NCBI GenBank assembly: GCA_030147505.1
Contig: JASBVG010000094.1
Location: forward strand, 31,372-95,371
Direction: 5' to 3'
Length of the DNA stretch: 64,000 nucleotides
Source of the DNA: Tardiphaga sp.
GTDB lineage: Bacteria > Pseudomonadota > Alphaproteobacteria > Rhizobiales > Xanthobacteraceae
Position numbers and translations under genes: made by a program. Under the pieces are notes generated by a model that saw only the letters and a program-made list of their open reading frames with translations, searched no databases and was not told the DNA's origin. Positions 45,715 to 56,416 of this stretch are shown in pieces. Each line of letters begins with the position of its first letter. Positions within the stretch are counted from its first letter, which is position 1.

Positions 45715-46269
45715 TTATTTCTTGTGAAGCGCGACCCAGGCTGCGAATGCGTCGATATAGGACTGCAGCACCGGCCGGATCGCGTCCTTAACGATCTCAC
45801 CGTTCTCGTCGAACGCGTCCCCGATGGCGTTCAGATAGATTTCCGGCTGGCCCATGATCGGTCCGGTAATGCCCGGCAGGGTCTGGCGGAGCGCCAACGC
45901 AGCGCCAAGGCCACCGATCGGGCCCGGCGACGACGTGACGAGGCCGGTCGGCTTGCCGAGGAACGAGCTCTTGCCGTAGGGGCGCGAGCCGACATCGATG
46001 GCGTTCTTCAGGACGCCCGACACCGAACGGTTGTATTCCGGCGCGACGAAGATCACAGCGTCCGACGCCTGGATCGTCTCACGGAACCTGAGCCAGTCGG
46101 CTGGAGGATTGGCTTCCAGATCCTGGTTGAAGAACGACAGGTCGTTCAGCATCACCACGTTGAGCTTCAGCGAAGCCGGTGCCAGTTTGGCGAGCGCCTG
46201 GGCGACGCGGAGCGAGAACGATTGTTTGCGAAGGCTGCCGACGATAACGGCAACGCTGTGAGTGGTCAT
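45715..46269 (-). CDS. NADPH-dependent FMN reductase family protein
   Basis: The 184-residue flavodoxin-like protein starts VAVIVGSLRKQSFSLRVAQA, the FMN phosphate-binding loop of this family (GSLRKxS). It continues with FVAPEYNRSVSGVLKNAIDV, the PEYN motif and the stretch SSPGPIGGLGA. Related enzymes reduce FMN, quinones, azo dyes or chromate. ATG 46269 has AGGGGA upstream; an in-frame ATG at 46365 is not supported. The gene is separated from ftsB by about 65 bp and from the MFS gene by 254 bp in which I support no gene. Confidence 0.88.
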   Translation of the reverse strand: MTTHSVAVIVGSLRKQSFSLRVAQALAKLAPASLKLNVVMLNDLSFFNQDLEANPPADWLRFRETIQASDAVIFVAPEYNRSVSGVLKNAIDVGSRPYGKSSFLGKPTGLVTSSPGPIGGLGAALALRQTLPGITGPIMGQPEIYLNAIGDAFDENGEIVKDAIRPVLQSYIDAFAAWVALHKK

Positions 46270-46523
46270 GAAACATCCCCTGAAATGGCCGTCGCTGCGA
46301 CGCGAACCGACGCGGGCGTTCCTTGGCTCATCCGGCCAGACCATGCAAGTGCATGAATCCATCATTCGAACGCGGGATTTCGCCGGGGCGCGGCATTTGC
46401 GTACACAACTGCGTGACAGCGTCCCCGCCCCGACTGCGACCGCCTGCCGTCAGATCGTCCGTGACCTTACGGGCCATGGCCCGATCCGCATCGGACTCCG
46501 GTATATCGGGAGGTGTGGCCGAG

Positions 46524-47765
46524 CTACTCCAGACGTTCCATCAGGCGCAGTGACGGAAACAGCCTCATCCAGATGAGCGCGATCGCGATGGTACCGAGGC
46601 CGCCGATCAGAGCCGCGGGCACGGTGCCGAACAGCGCGGCCGTGACGCCACTCTCGAACTGGCCGAGCTGGTTCGAAGTGTTAATGAAAAGATAATTCAC
46701 CGCACCAACACGCCCACGCATTTCGTCGGGCGTTGCGAGCTGTACCAGCGAGAAGCGGATCACGACGCTGACCGTATCCGCTGCACCAAGGATCGCCAGC
46801 GCGGCCACCGACAACCACAGCCATTGCGAGACCGCGAACACCGCCGTCGCCAGTCCGAAAATAATCACGGCCTGGAACATGCGCATGCCGACGCGCCGGC
46901 TGATGGACCAGCGCGTCAGCACGATGGTCGTGAGTAACGCTCCTACGGCCGGAGCCGCACGCATGATGCCGAGCCCCCACGGACCGGTCTGCAGAATGTC
47001 GCGGGCATAGATCGGCAGCAACGCGGTCGCACCGCCGAGCAGCACGGCAAACAGATCGAGCGAAATGGTGCCGAGAATATTCGGATTACTGCGCACGAAG
47101 CCGACGCCGGCGAACACCGTGCGGAAACTTGGCGGGTCCTTTACCGCAACCTCGCGGGCCAGTTTGATCGCGCCATTGAGCACACCGCCGATCAGCCAGA
47201 ACGACGCCATCAGCACATAGGGCGTCGATGGCGATAGCGCATAGGCGAAGCCGCCGAGCGCCGGGCCGCAGATCATTGCCACCTGAAACACGCCGGTGGA
47301 AACCGCGGTGGCTTTCTGCAGATGTCCTTCCGGCACGACACCCGGCAGCAGCGCCGAGCCTGCCGGCGCCTCAAACGCCGTGGCCGCACCGATCACCACG
47401 AGCGCCACGAAGATCTGCGGCACCGTGATCCAGCCGGCATAGGTGCCCCAGGCAAGGAGCACGGCGGTCAGTCCCTGCAACATCTGACAGATTTGCACGA
47501 CGCGGCGGCGGTCGTAACGATCGGCAATGTGACCGGCGACGAACACCAGCGCCAGCATCGGCACGAACTGAGCCAGGCCGACCATGCCGAGATGGAAGGC
47601 ACTCCCCGTCAGATCGTAGATTTGCCAGCCAACCGCGACGGCCGCGATCTGCGAGGCGAAGCGCGAAAAGCTGCGCGACACCATGTAGTAGAGATAAGGC
47701 GGATGGCGCAGCAGCAGGCGCGCGCCATCGCTCACGACTTCGGCAGATTGATCGGCGAGTGTCAT
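46524..47765 (-). CDS. MFS transporter (EntS-like, DHA3-type)
   Basis: The 413-residue transporter has 12 predicted helices and the MFS loop between helices 2 and 3, GHIADRYDRRRVVQI. The N-terminal half, YYMVSRSFSRFASQIAAVAV, resembles EntS-type exporters and the MFS_3 family. Substrate unknown. Its start overlaps the stop of the MDR-family gene by 4 bp (ATGA), indicating translational coupling. Confidence 0.88.
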   Translation of the reverse strand: MTLADQSAEVVSDGARLLLRHPPYLYYMVSRSFSRFASQIAAVAVGWQIYDLTGSAFHLGMVGLAQFVPMLALVFVAGHIADRYDRRRVVQICQMLQGLTAVLLAWGTYAGWITVPQIFVALVVIGAATAFEAPAGSALLPGVVPEGHLQKATAVSTGVFQVAMICGPALGGFAYALSPSTPYVLMASFWLIGGVLNGAIKLAREVAVKDPPSFRTVFAGVGFVRSNPNILGTISLDLFAVLLGGATALLPIYARDILQTGPWGLGIMRAAPAVGALLTTIVLTRWSISRRVGMRMFQAVIIFGLATAVFAVSQWLWLSVAALAILGAADTVSVVIRFSLVQLATPDEMRGRVGAVNYLFINTSNQLGQFESGVTAALFGTVPAALIGGLGTIAIALIWMRLFPSLRLMERLE

Positions 47766-48901
47766 CCCGGCATGTTCGGATTGATCAGGTACTTCTCGCC
47801 GGTGGCGCGCTTGGCATAGGCGCGCAGATTGTCGAGGTTGAGGACATCCTGAAGAGAAATGGTCTTGGTGTAGTGGCTGGCGAAGGTGGTCTTGAGCTCG
47901 GCGACCACGCGCGCGCGCAGCTTCGCCGCATCATCCTTGCCGATCTTCTGCAAAAACGGAAACAGCAACCAGCCGCCCATGCCCCAGGCCATGCCCGGCG
48001 GCGTCAGCTCGATCGGTCGCGGCTCGAGACGGCCGTAGACATAGACCTGCTTGTGGGTGGTCGAACCGTAGCGGCTATAGACCTTCATGGCCTTCACGGC
48101 CGCAGCTTCCATCGCATGCAGGATCTGGCCCTGCAGCTTGCCGCCGCCGGTGGCGTCGAAGGCGATGGTGGCGCCTGTCGCCTCCAGCGCCGCAACGAGA
48201 TCGTCGTAGAAGGTCGGCGCCGTGCTGTTGACGACATATTTCGCGCCTATATTGCGCAGCAATTTCTCCTGCGTCTCGCTGCGTACGATGTTGACGAGGC
48301 CGATGCCGTCCTTCTGGCAGATCTTGTTCAGCATCTGGCCGAGATTGGAGGCGGCGGCCGTATGCACCAGCGCCGTGTGCCCTTCCCGTTTCATGGTCTC
48401 GGTCATGCCGAGCGAGGTCAGCGGATTGACGAAACAGGACGCGCCTTCGGCCGCCGTCGTGCCATCGGGCAGCGGCAGCACGTCCTTCGCCTTGATCACC
48501 CGATACTGCGCATACATGGCGCCGCCGATCGCCGCGACCATCTTGCCGAGTAGCGCCTGCGCCTCGCGCGACGAGCCGGCTTTCACCACGGTCCCGGCGC
48601 CCTCGTTGCCGACCGGCATCGACTCGTCAAGACGGCCAGCCATCGCCTTCATATTGGCCTGCGCGACTGTTGCGTTGACGACAGCTGAGGCACCCGCACC
48701 CGAAACCCTCGCGGTCGCCGGATCGGCAGCGCCGAGCAACAGGCCGAGATCGGACGGATTGATCGGCGAGGCCTCAACGCGCACCACGATCTCGTCGGCG
48801 CCGGGCGCCGGGATCGCGACCTGCTGCAGCGAGATTTCGAGTTCGCCGCTGCTCTTGATCAGGGATCGAAGTTCGAGGCCGGTGGTGATGTCCGCAGTCA
48901 T
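47762..48901 (-). CDS. MDR-family (zinc-binding dehydrogenase-like) oxidoreductase
   Basis: The 379-residue protein has the medium-chain dehydrogenase/reductase fold, with an N-terminal GroES-like domain (VRVEASPINPSDLGLLLG, VGNEGAGTVVKAG). A nucleotide-binding domain follows (TALVHTAAASNLGQMLNKIC, FDATGGG). Catalytic zinc ligands of alcohol dehydrogenases are not evident, so it resembles the quinone-reductase side of the family. The ATG at 48901 has GGGGAGAG upstream. Upstream in-frame codons are not used. It overlaps the downstream MFS gene. Confidence 0.85.
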   Translation of the reverse strand: MTADITTGLELRSLIKSSGELEISLQQVAIPAPGADEIVVRVEASPINPSDLGLLLGAADPATARVSGAGASAVVNATVAQANMKAMAGRLDESMPVGNEGAGTVVKAGSSREAQALLGKMVAAIGGAMYAQYRVIKAKDVLPLPDGTTAAEGASCFVNPLTSLGMTETMKREGHTALVHTAAASNLGQMLNKICQKDGIGLVNIVRSETQEKLLRNIGAKYVVNSTAPTFYDDLVAALEATGATIAFDATGGGKLQGQILHAMEAAAVKAMKVYSRYGSTTHKQVYVYGRLEPRPIELTPPGMAWGMGGWLLFPFLQKIGKDDAAKLRARVVAELKTTFASHYTKTISLQDVLNLDNLRAYAKRATGEKYLINPNMPG

Positions 48902-48935
48902 GTCGCTCTCCCCAAATGCCGCGGTCTCCGCCGCG

Positions 48936-49523
48936 TCAGTAAATGCCCGGAATGATGCGCTTGGTCTCGCGCATATAGGCCCGGTAGTCGTCGCCGAACG
49001 CCTCGACCAGCATCCGCTCCTCATGGTCGATGCGGGTAAAGAACAGGATGGCGACAGCGACCAGTCCGCTCACGGCGGCCATGGCATTCGGCAACAGAAA
49101 GGCCTGCGCCAGCGCCCATAGCCAGAACGACGAATACATCGGATGCCGGATCAGGCGATAGACGCCACCGCGCACGATCTGGTGACTGTCGCGGATTTCG
49201 AGGCTGGCCGACCATTGCCGACCGAGATCCTTGTGCGAGCGGCGGAACAGCCACAGCGACAGCACATAGACGAGCGCACCGACCAGGACGGCGGCATAGT
49301 TCAGTTCGTAGTTCAGCGCAGCCGGCCAGCCCGATGCGAGCCAGATCGCCGGCACCACGAACAGGCCGATGGCGGCGACCGCCAGCAGCACACGCTCGCG
49401 GCTCCAGCCGACAGCCCGCACGGTCGCGGTCTTGCGTGCCTTCCGGGCATAGGGATAGCGAATGATGAACCACGCGACGAGCCCAATCGCCCAGACATAT
49501 TTGCCGAGAAGAGATGCAGTCAT
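48936..49523 (-). CDS. Isoprenylcysteine carboxyl methyltransferase family protein
   Basis: The 195-residue membrane protein has about four helices and the conserved C-terminal pattern of the ICMT/PEMT-like family: IVRGGVYRLIRHPMYSSF followed by EERMLVEAFGDDYRAYM. The R-H-P and E-E elements bind S-adenosylmethionine. Bacterial members methylate small lipids, thiols or unknown substrates. It lies 34 bp upstream of the MDR gene and 18 bp after the alpha/beta-hydrolase gene, so the four genes probably form one transcript. Confidence 0.85.
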   Translation of the reverse strand: MTASLLGKYVWAIGLVAWFIIRYPYARKARKTATVRAVGWSRERVLLAVAAIGLFVVPAIWLASGWPAALNYELNYAAVLVGALVYVLSLWLFRRSHKDLGRQWSASLEIRDSHQIVRGGVYRLIRHPMYSSFWLWALAQAFLLPNAMAAVSGLVAVAILFFTRIDHEERMLVEAFGDDYRAYMRETKRIIPGIY

Positions 49524-49541
49524 GATCTTCCGTTCAGGCCT

Positions 49542-50792
49542 TCAGGCGGCGTCGATGGACGCCGCCGCCGTTGGCGCAGGAGATACAGGTTTTGCCGGCG
49601 CCGCGTCCAGCAGTGCCCCGTCCGGGCCGAAACGCGTGACGCCGCCGCCGACTGCCGTGATCTCGTCGAAGGGCAGCGGCCCACACAGCACCATGCAATA
49701 GTCATAGGGCGCGCGCTGCTGGTTGCCCATCACCATCTGATAGTGAACGCGCATGAAGCTGAAGCGATAGCGCTTGAACTGCTCCATGCCCATCATGTCA
49801 TGCATCTGGATGCGGCGGATATTCGGCCGGCCGTCGCTGCGCTCGCGGCTGACGCGCTTCAGCGTCACCGGATCGAAGCGGTAGAAGCTGATGACGTCGT
49901 CGCGGGCGTGATATTCGGCCCAGCGCACTGCCGGCGCGTCGGCGACCAGACGCGAGGCCTCACGCACGCTGGTGCCGGCCGGATGCAGCGCAAATTTCGG
50001 TATCGTCGCACTCACGGTGAGAACACAGATGGTCGGGCCATGTCTGGTCAGATCGGGGTCAAGCTGCAGCGCACGCGCCACCGTCTCCATCACCAGCGCC
50101 GCGCCAAGGCAGTGGCCGACAATGACGATCTCATCGACATCTGCCTTTTGCGCGCGGGCGACCAGCGTCCTGGCGAAGTCGTCGACGCGCGCCTTCATTT
50201 TCGGCCGCTGCCCGTAGACGTATTGGCGCGAAAATATCCAGTCGTCGAACACGTGATTGATCGGCTTGCGCCAGCCATAATATTGCAGCAGCGCCGTGAA
50301 CACTGCCGCCGCGGCCACAAAGCCCGCGATCCACGCCGCTGCCCCGGTCATGCCGAACAGCCAGGTCAGCCCATAACCGACCACCGCGCCAGCCGCCGCA
50401 AAGGCCGCGATCCACAAATACGAGAATAGGAAGAAGCCGGCATACTTCCAGCTCGCATAGAAGAAGCGGAACAGGGTTCCCGTCACCAGCCAGTTACCGA
50501 GCGTGATGAAAGCGGCACCGAGCCGCGACAGCATGCCCCGCGAATGATCCTCATTGATGAGATCGTCCCAGCGCAGCATCTCGTAGGTGATATCGGTGGT
50601 CCAGTTCGGGCCCGACGCCCGCGCCGGCCACGAGGCACTGACCTCACGTGCATCGGGAACACCGGATGCGCTGGCGGTGACACCCCATGTCTTCTGAAAC
50701 GTCGTGAGCGACTTTCGGAACCGCTCGAGTTGCGTATCCGGTGCGATCGGATCGTAGCCGCCAATATGGAAGACGTGTCGCCGCGCGATCAT
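49542..50792 (-). CDS. Membrane-spanning alpha/beta-hydrolase with Cys in the nucleophile position
   Basis: The 416-residue protein starts MIARRHVFHIGGYDPIAPDT. Two to four membrane helices lie near residues 110-170 (FFLFSYLWIAAFAAAGAVVG and WIAGFVAAAAVFTALL). The alpha/beta-hydrolase nucleophile elbow follows and reads IVIVGHCLGAALV: Cys replaces the usual Ser of GHSLG. Downstream, FYRFDPVTL and MHDMMGMEQF may carry the acid and base. The role is unknown; lipid or ester hydrolysis is a guess. ATG 50792 has a GGAG upstream at 10 bases; ATG 50828 is an alternative. Confidence 0.65.
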   Translation of the reverse strand: MIARRHVFHIGGYDPIAPDTQLERFRKSLTTFQKTWGVTASASGVPDAREVSASWPARASGPNWTTDITYEMLRWDDLINEDHSRGMLSRLGAAFITLGNWLVTGTLFRFFYASWKYAGFFLFSYLWIAAFAAAGAVVGYGLTWLFGMTGAAAWIAGFVAAAAVFTALLQYYGWRKPINHVFDDWIFSRQYVYGQRPKMKARVDDFARTLVARAQKADVDEIVIVGHCLGAALVMETVARALQLDPDLTRHGPTICVLTVSATIPKFALHPAGTSVREASRLVADAPAVRWAEYHARDDVISFYRFDPVTLKRVSRERSDGRPNIRRIQMHDMMGMEQFKRYRFSFMRVHYQMVMGNQQRAPYDYCMVLCGPLPFDEITAVGGGVTRFGPDGALLDAAPAKPVSPAPTAAASIDAA

Positions 50793-51036
50793 CGCTTGTT
50801 CGCTCCCGATTGCATCACGCATCGCCATCGCCGGTGCATAGCAAATTCGCCCGGCGTCACAAACCTATCACTGTCCAAATGAGTACCTTCGGGCAGTATT
50901 TTGTCGCCCCAGGGTCACACAGAGCCGGTTTCGCAACCGGTCCTATCACAAATCCGGGAATCGATGCAGGACTGTGATTGACGCGACAAGCTTATGTCTG
51001 AACATGTCGCGGGTTTCTCCTTGGAAAGAAAGCAAG

Positions 51037-51726
51037 ATGTCGATCGTTCTTCAAGGTCCGCGGCGGCCGTCCCGGCCCCTTTCTTGGGCCTCTCCAGCAG
51101 CTGCAATGCTGTTTCTGTGCTCCCTTGTACTTGCGACCTTCGCCGGTTCCAGTGCAGCCGAAGCCGCAAGCCGCCGTCCGGGCCAAGTCTATCTCTATCG
51201 CGGCATTCTCAACGTGTTTTCGCTCGGCATGGACCAGATCGCCTACAAGCTTCAGGCAGCCGGCGTCGCCACCTCGGTGAGCAATCACACCATGTGGAGC
51301 AGCGAAGCCAATGACATGATCGCCAAGTGGCGGGCCGGTAATCGCGAGCCGATCATCCTGATGGGCCACTCGGCCGGCGCCGACGCCACCATCTCGGTGG
51401 CCCGCAAGCTGGCGCAGTATAATATCCCGGTGGCGCTGATCGTGAATTTCGATCCGGTCGCGCCGGAGGCCGTTCCAAACAATGTGAAGCAGATCGTGAA
51501 CTACTACGTGCCCGCCGGCTGGGGCCGCGCCGTGTCCGCCGATCCGCGCTTCAAGGGCAAGCTCGCCAATGTGAACGAGAGCAGCAGCACCAACCACTTC
51601 GCCATCGACAAGGACGATACCCTGCAGCGCCAGGCCATCGCCCGCGTGCTCGCAGTGACCGGTGGCGGCGTCCGCCGCAAGCCGGCCGCACCGAAACCCG
51701 CCCAGGTCTCGGCCGTGCCGCAGTAA
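51037..51726 (+). CDS. Exported alpha/beta-hydrolase (lipase/thioesterase-like)
   Basis: The 229-residue protein has a signal peptide (MSIVLQGPRRPSRPLSWASP then a hydrophobic stretch ending in SSAAEAAS). The mature part contains the nucleophile elbow LMGHSAGADATIS, an Asp in VNFDPVAPE and a late His in STNHFAIDKD, giving a full Ser-Asp-His set. A C-terminal Lys/Pro/Ala tail follows. The substrate is unknown. It is divergent from the membrane alpha/beta-hydrolase gene and convergent with eno, with terminators between. Confidence 0.75.
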   Translation: MSIVLQGPRRPSRPLSWASPAAAMLFLCSLVLATFAGSSAAEAASRRPGQVYLYRGILNVFSLGMDQIAYKLQAAGVATSVSNHTMWSSEANDMIAKWRAGNREPIILMGHSAGADATISVARKLAQYNIPVALIVNFDPVAPEAVPNNVKQIVNYYVPAGWGRAVSADPRFKGKLANVNESSSTNHFAIDKDDTLQRQAIARVLAVTGGGVRRKPAAPKPAQVSAVPQ

Positions 51727-51746
51727 GCGGATTGTCCCTTCAGACG

Positions 51747-51778
51747 AAAACGGCCGGGGTGCACGCCTCGGCCGTTTT
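51747..51778. terminator. Bidirectional terminator after the exported hydrolase gene
   Basis: AAAACGGCCG at 51747-51756 is exactly complementary to CGGCCGTTTT at 51769-51778, with a 12-base loop. A and T ends give a rho-independent terminator in both directions. Confidence 0.85.
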
Positions 51779-51810
51779 GCTTTGATCGGATGCCTCTATG
51801 AGACGAAAAT

Positions 51811-51836
51811 CGCCGCTCGCGTTTCCGCGAGCGGCG
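51811..51836 (-). terminator. Terminator of eno
   Basis: CGCCGCTCGCG at 51811-51821 pairs perfectly with CGCGAGCGGCG at 51826-51836 around a TTTC loop. Reading on the minus strand, ATTTTC follows the stem. It lies 28 bp after the eno stop. Confidence 0.8.
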
Positions 51837-51863
51837 AAGATCGTAACAGCAAGACTGCGGCGC

Positions 51864-53189
<1,326 letters not shown>

Positions 53190-53275
53190 CTAGCCCATGG
53201 TGCGGGGCGGGAAAACCCCGGTTGGGATGACTGCGGCCGGCGGATTGGCTAAGAACCGCGGCAACGGAGACCGAA

Positions 53276-53755
53276 ATGTCAAAAAATCCTCGCAAATCCC
53301 CCAAGGCCGCCCCCGAGCTGCAGCTCGGCCGCGCCGTGGAGTGGCCCACCTCCCCCGAAGCCGCCCAGCTCGACAAGGTGCCCAACCCGCAAAAAGGTAC
53401 CGACTACACGGTGCGCTTCACCGCGCCGGAATTCACCTCGCTGTGCCCGATCACCGGCCAGCCGGATTTCGCCCATCTGATGATCGACTATGTGCCCGGC
53501 GCCTGGCTGGTCGAGTCGAAGGCGCTCAAGCTCTATCTTGCCTCGTTCCGCAATCACGGCGCCTTCCATGAGGATTGCACGGTGGCGATCGGCAAGCGTA
53601 TCGCCGACACCATCAAGCCGAAATGGCTGCGCATCGGCGGCTACTGGTATCCGCGCGGCGGCATCCCCATCGACGTGTTCTGGCAAACCGGACGTTTGCC
53701 GAAGGGCGTCTGGGTGCCCGAGCAAGGCGTCGCGCCGTATCGCGGACGGGGCTAG
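53276..53755 (+). CDS. queF: NADPH-dependent 7-cyano-7-deazaguanine reductase
   Basis: QueF reduces preQ0 to preQ1 in queuosine synthesis. The 159-residue length fits the short form. The catalytic Cys57 is in [16 protein letters not shown], with the acid partner Asp64, and [22 protein letters not shown], shown here in part, holds the substrate and NADPH contacts. It is divergent from eno. Other queuosine genes are not nearby. Confidence 0.95.
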   Translation: MSKNPRKSPKAAPELQLGRAVEWPTSPEAAQLDKVPNPQKGTDYTVRFTAPEFTSLCPITGQPDFAHLMIDYVPGAWLVESKALKLYLASFRNHGAFHEDCTVAIGKRIADTIKPKWLRIGGYWYPRGGIPIDVFWQTGRLPKGVWVPEQGVAPYRGRG

Positions 53756-53759
53756 CATC

Positions 53760-54110
53760 TCATACGCCCGGCGTCTGCCAATGTGGAAAGGTGACATAGG
53801 CCGTGACGGCACCCTGCTCGTGCGCGCGGATCGTGACCGACTGGCCTTTCGGCATATGGATGATCTCGCCGGGGCCTGCCGTCACGGTCTTGGCTTGCGA
53901 CGTGACCGATAGCTGGCCCTCCAGGATCACCATCACGTCATCGACCTGCATCGTCTCGTCGATAGCTTCACCCGGTCCATAGCGACCAAAGCCGATGGTG
54001 ATCGGTGCTCCATCGCGCTGGTCGACGACATTGCCCGCATAAACCTCGGCATCCGTTCCAGGCGAGCGTTCAAATGTCGCATCGGCGACTGCGAATTTGC
54101 GAACCTGCAT
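53760..54110 (-). CDS. Cupin-domain protein (EutQ-like)
   Basis: This 116-residue protein folds as a single small cupin barrel. VDDVMVILEGQLSVT and GPGEIIHMPKGQSVTIRAHE are the two cupin motifs, but the His set of metal cupins is incomplete, so metal binding is uncertain. The family resembles ethanolamine-utilisation EutQ-type acetate kinases or regulatory cupins. The start MQVRKF has GGAGG upstream; in-frame codons up to 54176 are not used. It is convergent with queF, with only 4 bp between stops. Confidence 0.72.
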   Translation of the reverse strand: MQVRKFAVADATFERSPGTDAEVYAGNVVDQRDGAPITIGFGRYGPGEAIDETMQVDDVMVILEGQLSVTSQAKTVTAGPGEIIHMPKGQSVTIRAHEQGAVTAYVTFPHWQTPGV

Positions 54111-54197
54111 AAGAGCCTCCGTGATGATTGTCCTGCAGGTCTCCAACGCCGGGGCGGATAGCTGGTTCAACATCACAGAAACGGCGGACAGCGTGGC

Positions 54198-55373
54198 CTA
54201 GCCCGCATCAGCAGGCTTGCGCTGCTTCAAAAATCTCGCGCTGAAAAAGCCCAGTATGAACACCGCGGTGGCTGCGACCAGCAGCGTTGGCACCTTGCCC
54301 GCATGCGCCAGCCCGAAGCCATAAGCGATGGGGCCGACCGACTGGCCCATAAAGAAGCAGAATGCGTGCAGCGACATGGCGCTCGCGCGCGCTTCCTGCG
54401 ACAACTCGGTAGAAAATATCTGCAGCGAGCCGTGCAGCATGTAGAAGCCCCAGCCCATCATCAGCAGGCTCAGCGCCTGGACCTGCCAGTTCGGGCTGAA
54501 GCCGGTGGCGGCGAGCTGGATCGCGATCAGGATGCCGCCATAGATCATCATGCCATTGATGCCGAGGCGCGCCAGCATGTGCGACACGGTGAGCGTGTAG
54601 AACAGGCCACCGACCGCGAAGCAGGCGAGGACAAGGCCCGCGATCGACAGGCTGGTGACGCCGCCCTCGAAGAGGAACGACGAGACATAGGGAAACAGGC
54701 CGAGGATGCAGCAGCCTTCTATGAACACCGCGCTGTAAACGATCAGCGTATTCGGATTGCGGAAGATGACCCTATAACCCTGCACGAGCTTGCCGAGATC
54801 GGCCTTCGCCGCCGGCTTGATGATCGCAGCGCCCTTGAAACCGAGCGCGACTGCGACCGAGGCGGCAATCGCCAGCCCGCCGAGGATCACCAGCACGCCG
54901 CGCCAACCGAACAGATCGCCGATAATGCCGGACGCCGTGGAGCCGAGCAGGTTGCCGGTCATGGCGCCGGCCATCACACGGCTAAGCGCCACCTGACGGA
55001 GCTGCGGCCCCACCAGATCGCTGGTGAGGCTTAGCGTTACCGGAAACACCCCGCCTGCCCCGATACCGGCGAGCACGCGCGTCGCCAGCAGCAGCGGATA
55101 GGATGTGGTGAGCGAGCCGAGGATGCTCGCGACGCCGAGCAGCACCAGGCAGACAATCATCAGCCGTGCTTTGCCGAACATGTCGGCGGCGGCGCCGAGC
55201 ACCGGCTGCACGATGGCAAAGGTGAAAGCGAGCGCCGACGACAGGCCCGCGGCGACGGCAACCGTCACCAGCATGTCGTCGGCCACGTGCGGCAGAACGG
55301 GATCGAGCGCGCGCTGCGACAGCGCAGCCGCAAAAGACGCCAGCGCAATGATCTTGATGACCGGCGGCAGCAT
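54198..55373 (-). CDS. MFS transporter
   Basis: The 391-residue protein has 12 predicted membrane helices. RALDPVLPHVADDM and LGAAADMFGKARLMI are the first helix end and the loop 2-3 signature, and ATRVLAGIGAGGVFPVTLSL is the antiporter-type motif C region. This resembles drug and sugar exporters of the DHA1 type. The substrate is unknown. It lies 43 bp downstream of kdsA on the same strand and 87 bp upstream of the cupin gene. Confidence 0.87.
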   Translation of the reverse strand: MLPPVIKIIALASFAAALSQRALDPVLPHVADDMLVTVAVAAGLSSALAFTFAIVQPVLGAAADMFGKARLMIVCLVLLGVASILGSLTTSYPLLLATRVLAGIGAGGVFPVTLSLTSDLVGPQLRQVALSRVMAGAMTGNLLGSTASGIIGDLFGWRGVLVILGGLAIAASVAVALGFKGAAIIKPAAKADLGKLVQGYRVIFRNPNTLIVYSAVFIEGCCILGLFPYVSSFLFEGGVTSLSIAGLVLACFAVGGLFYTLTVSHMLARLGINGMMIYGGILIAIQLAATGFSPNWQVQALSLLMMGWGFYMLHGSLQIFSTELSQEARASAMSLHAFCFFMGQSVGPIAYGFGLAHAGKVPTLLVAATAVFILGFFSARFLKQRKPADAG

Positions 55374-55416
55374 CAGTGCGTCACGGCAGTCCGATGGGCA
55401 AATCGACGCTGCATGA

Positions 55417-56274
55417 TCACGGCTTCGCTTTCGCCGTCTGCTTGGCGAGCGTGTCGAAGCCCATCAGGTTCCTGACCAACGCCTCGAAGTCGCGCAGCGG
55501 CACCATGTTGGGTCCGTCGGACGGCGCATTGTCGGGATCGGGATGCGTTTCGATGAAGACGCCGGCAACACCGACCGCCACAGCAGCGCGCGCCAGCACC
55601 GGCACGAATTCGCGCTCGCCGCCGGATGACTCGCCCTTGCCGCCGGGCTGCTGCACAGAGTGAGTGGCGTCGAAGATCACCGGAGCCTTTGTGGTGCGCG
55701 CCAGGATCGGCAAGGCCCGCATGTCGGAGACCAGCGTGTTGTAGCCGAAGGACGCGCCGCGTTCGGTCACCAGCACGCGGTCATTGCCGCCGCCCACCAG
55801 CTTCTTGACGACATTCGCCATGTCCCACGGGGCGAGGAACTGGCCCTTCTTCACATTGACCGCTTTACCGGTTGCCGCAGCGGCAAGGAGCAGATCGGTC
55901 TGCCGGCACAGGAAAGCCGGAATTTGCAGCACATCGACGGCCTCAGCCGCTCGCGCGCATTGTTCGTTCTCATGCACGTCGGTGAGAACGGGCAACCCGA
56001 AGGTCTCGCGGATTTCCGCAAAGATCGGCAGCGCCTCGTCAAGGCCGATGCCGCGCGCGGCCGAGGCGCTGGTGCGGTTGGCCTTGTCGAAGGAGGTCTT
56101 GTAGACGAGCCCGATCCTGAGCCGCTCCGCGATCTCCTTCAGCGCCTGGGCGGTTTCCAGCGCATGCTGCCGGCTCTCCAGCTGGCATGGCCCGGCGATC
56201 ACCGAGATCGGAAGATCGTTGCCGAAACGGACGGTGCCAAGTTCAACGACGGGCGCGGCGGTGATTGCGGACAA
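55417..56274 (-). CDS. kdsA: 3-deoxy-8-phosphooctulonate synthase
   Basis: KdsA condenses phosphoenolpyruvate and arabinose-5-phosphate into KDO-8-phosphate for lipopolysaccharide. The 285-residue protein shows [69 protein letters not shown] and [12 protein letters not shown], the complete TIM-barrel active-site set. The Cys in AGPCQLES and the His in DATHS suggest a metal-dependent or metal-independent form must be checked in structure. The MFS gene follows 43 bp later. Confidence 0.96.
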   Translation of the reverse strand: MSAITAAPVVELGTVRFGNDLPISVIAGPCQLESRQHALETAQALKEIAERLRIGLVYKTSFDKANRTSASAARGIGLDEALPIFAEIRETFGLPVLTDVHENEQCARAAEAVDVLQIPAFLCRQTDLLLAAAATGKAVNVKKGQFLAPWDMANVVKKLVGGGNDRVLVTERGASFGYNTLVSDMRALPILARTTKAPVIFDATHSVQQPGGKGESSGGEREFVPVLARAAVAVGVAGVFIETHPDPDNAPSDGPNMVPLRDFEALVRNLMGFDTLAKQTAKAKP

Positions 56275-56416
56275 GACGGTCTCCTTCAGGGAACGCGACC
56301 ATCAACCGCAGGAGCGAAAGGGATGCAAGTCCGAAGGGATTGCATCTCGCCTATTCGGATACCAGGGTTGCAAGCACCGCGGTACAAGCCGGCGGCATTT
56401 TCCTGCCGACACACCG

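Noticed and set aside
46500-46530. tRNA-like start (GGAGGTGTGGCCGAG) near the end of the MFS gene
   Set aside because: It overlaps coding sequence and no acceptor stem, anticodon arm or T-loop follows. The similarity to serine/leucine tRNA 5' ends is partial.
46262-46576. Plus-strand frame over the 254-bp gap between the FMN reductase and MFS genes
   Set aside because: It overlaps the 3' end of the MFS gene and the start of the FMN reductase gene, has no ribosome binding site and no recognisable protein features.
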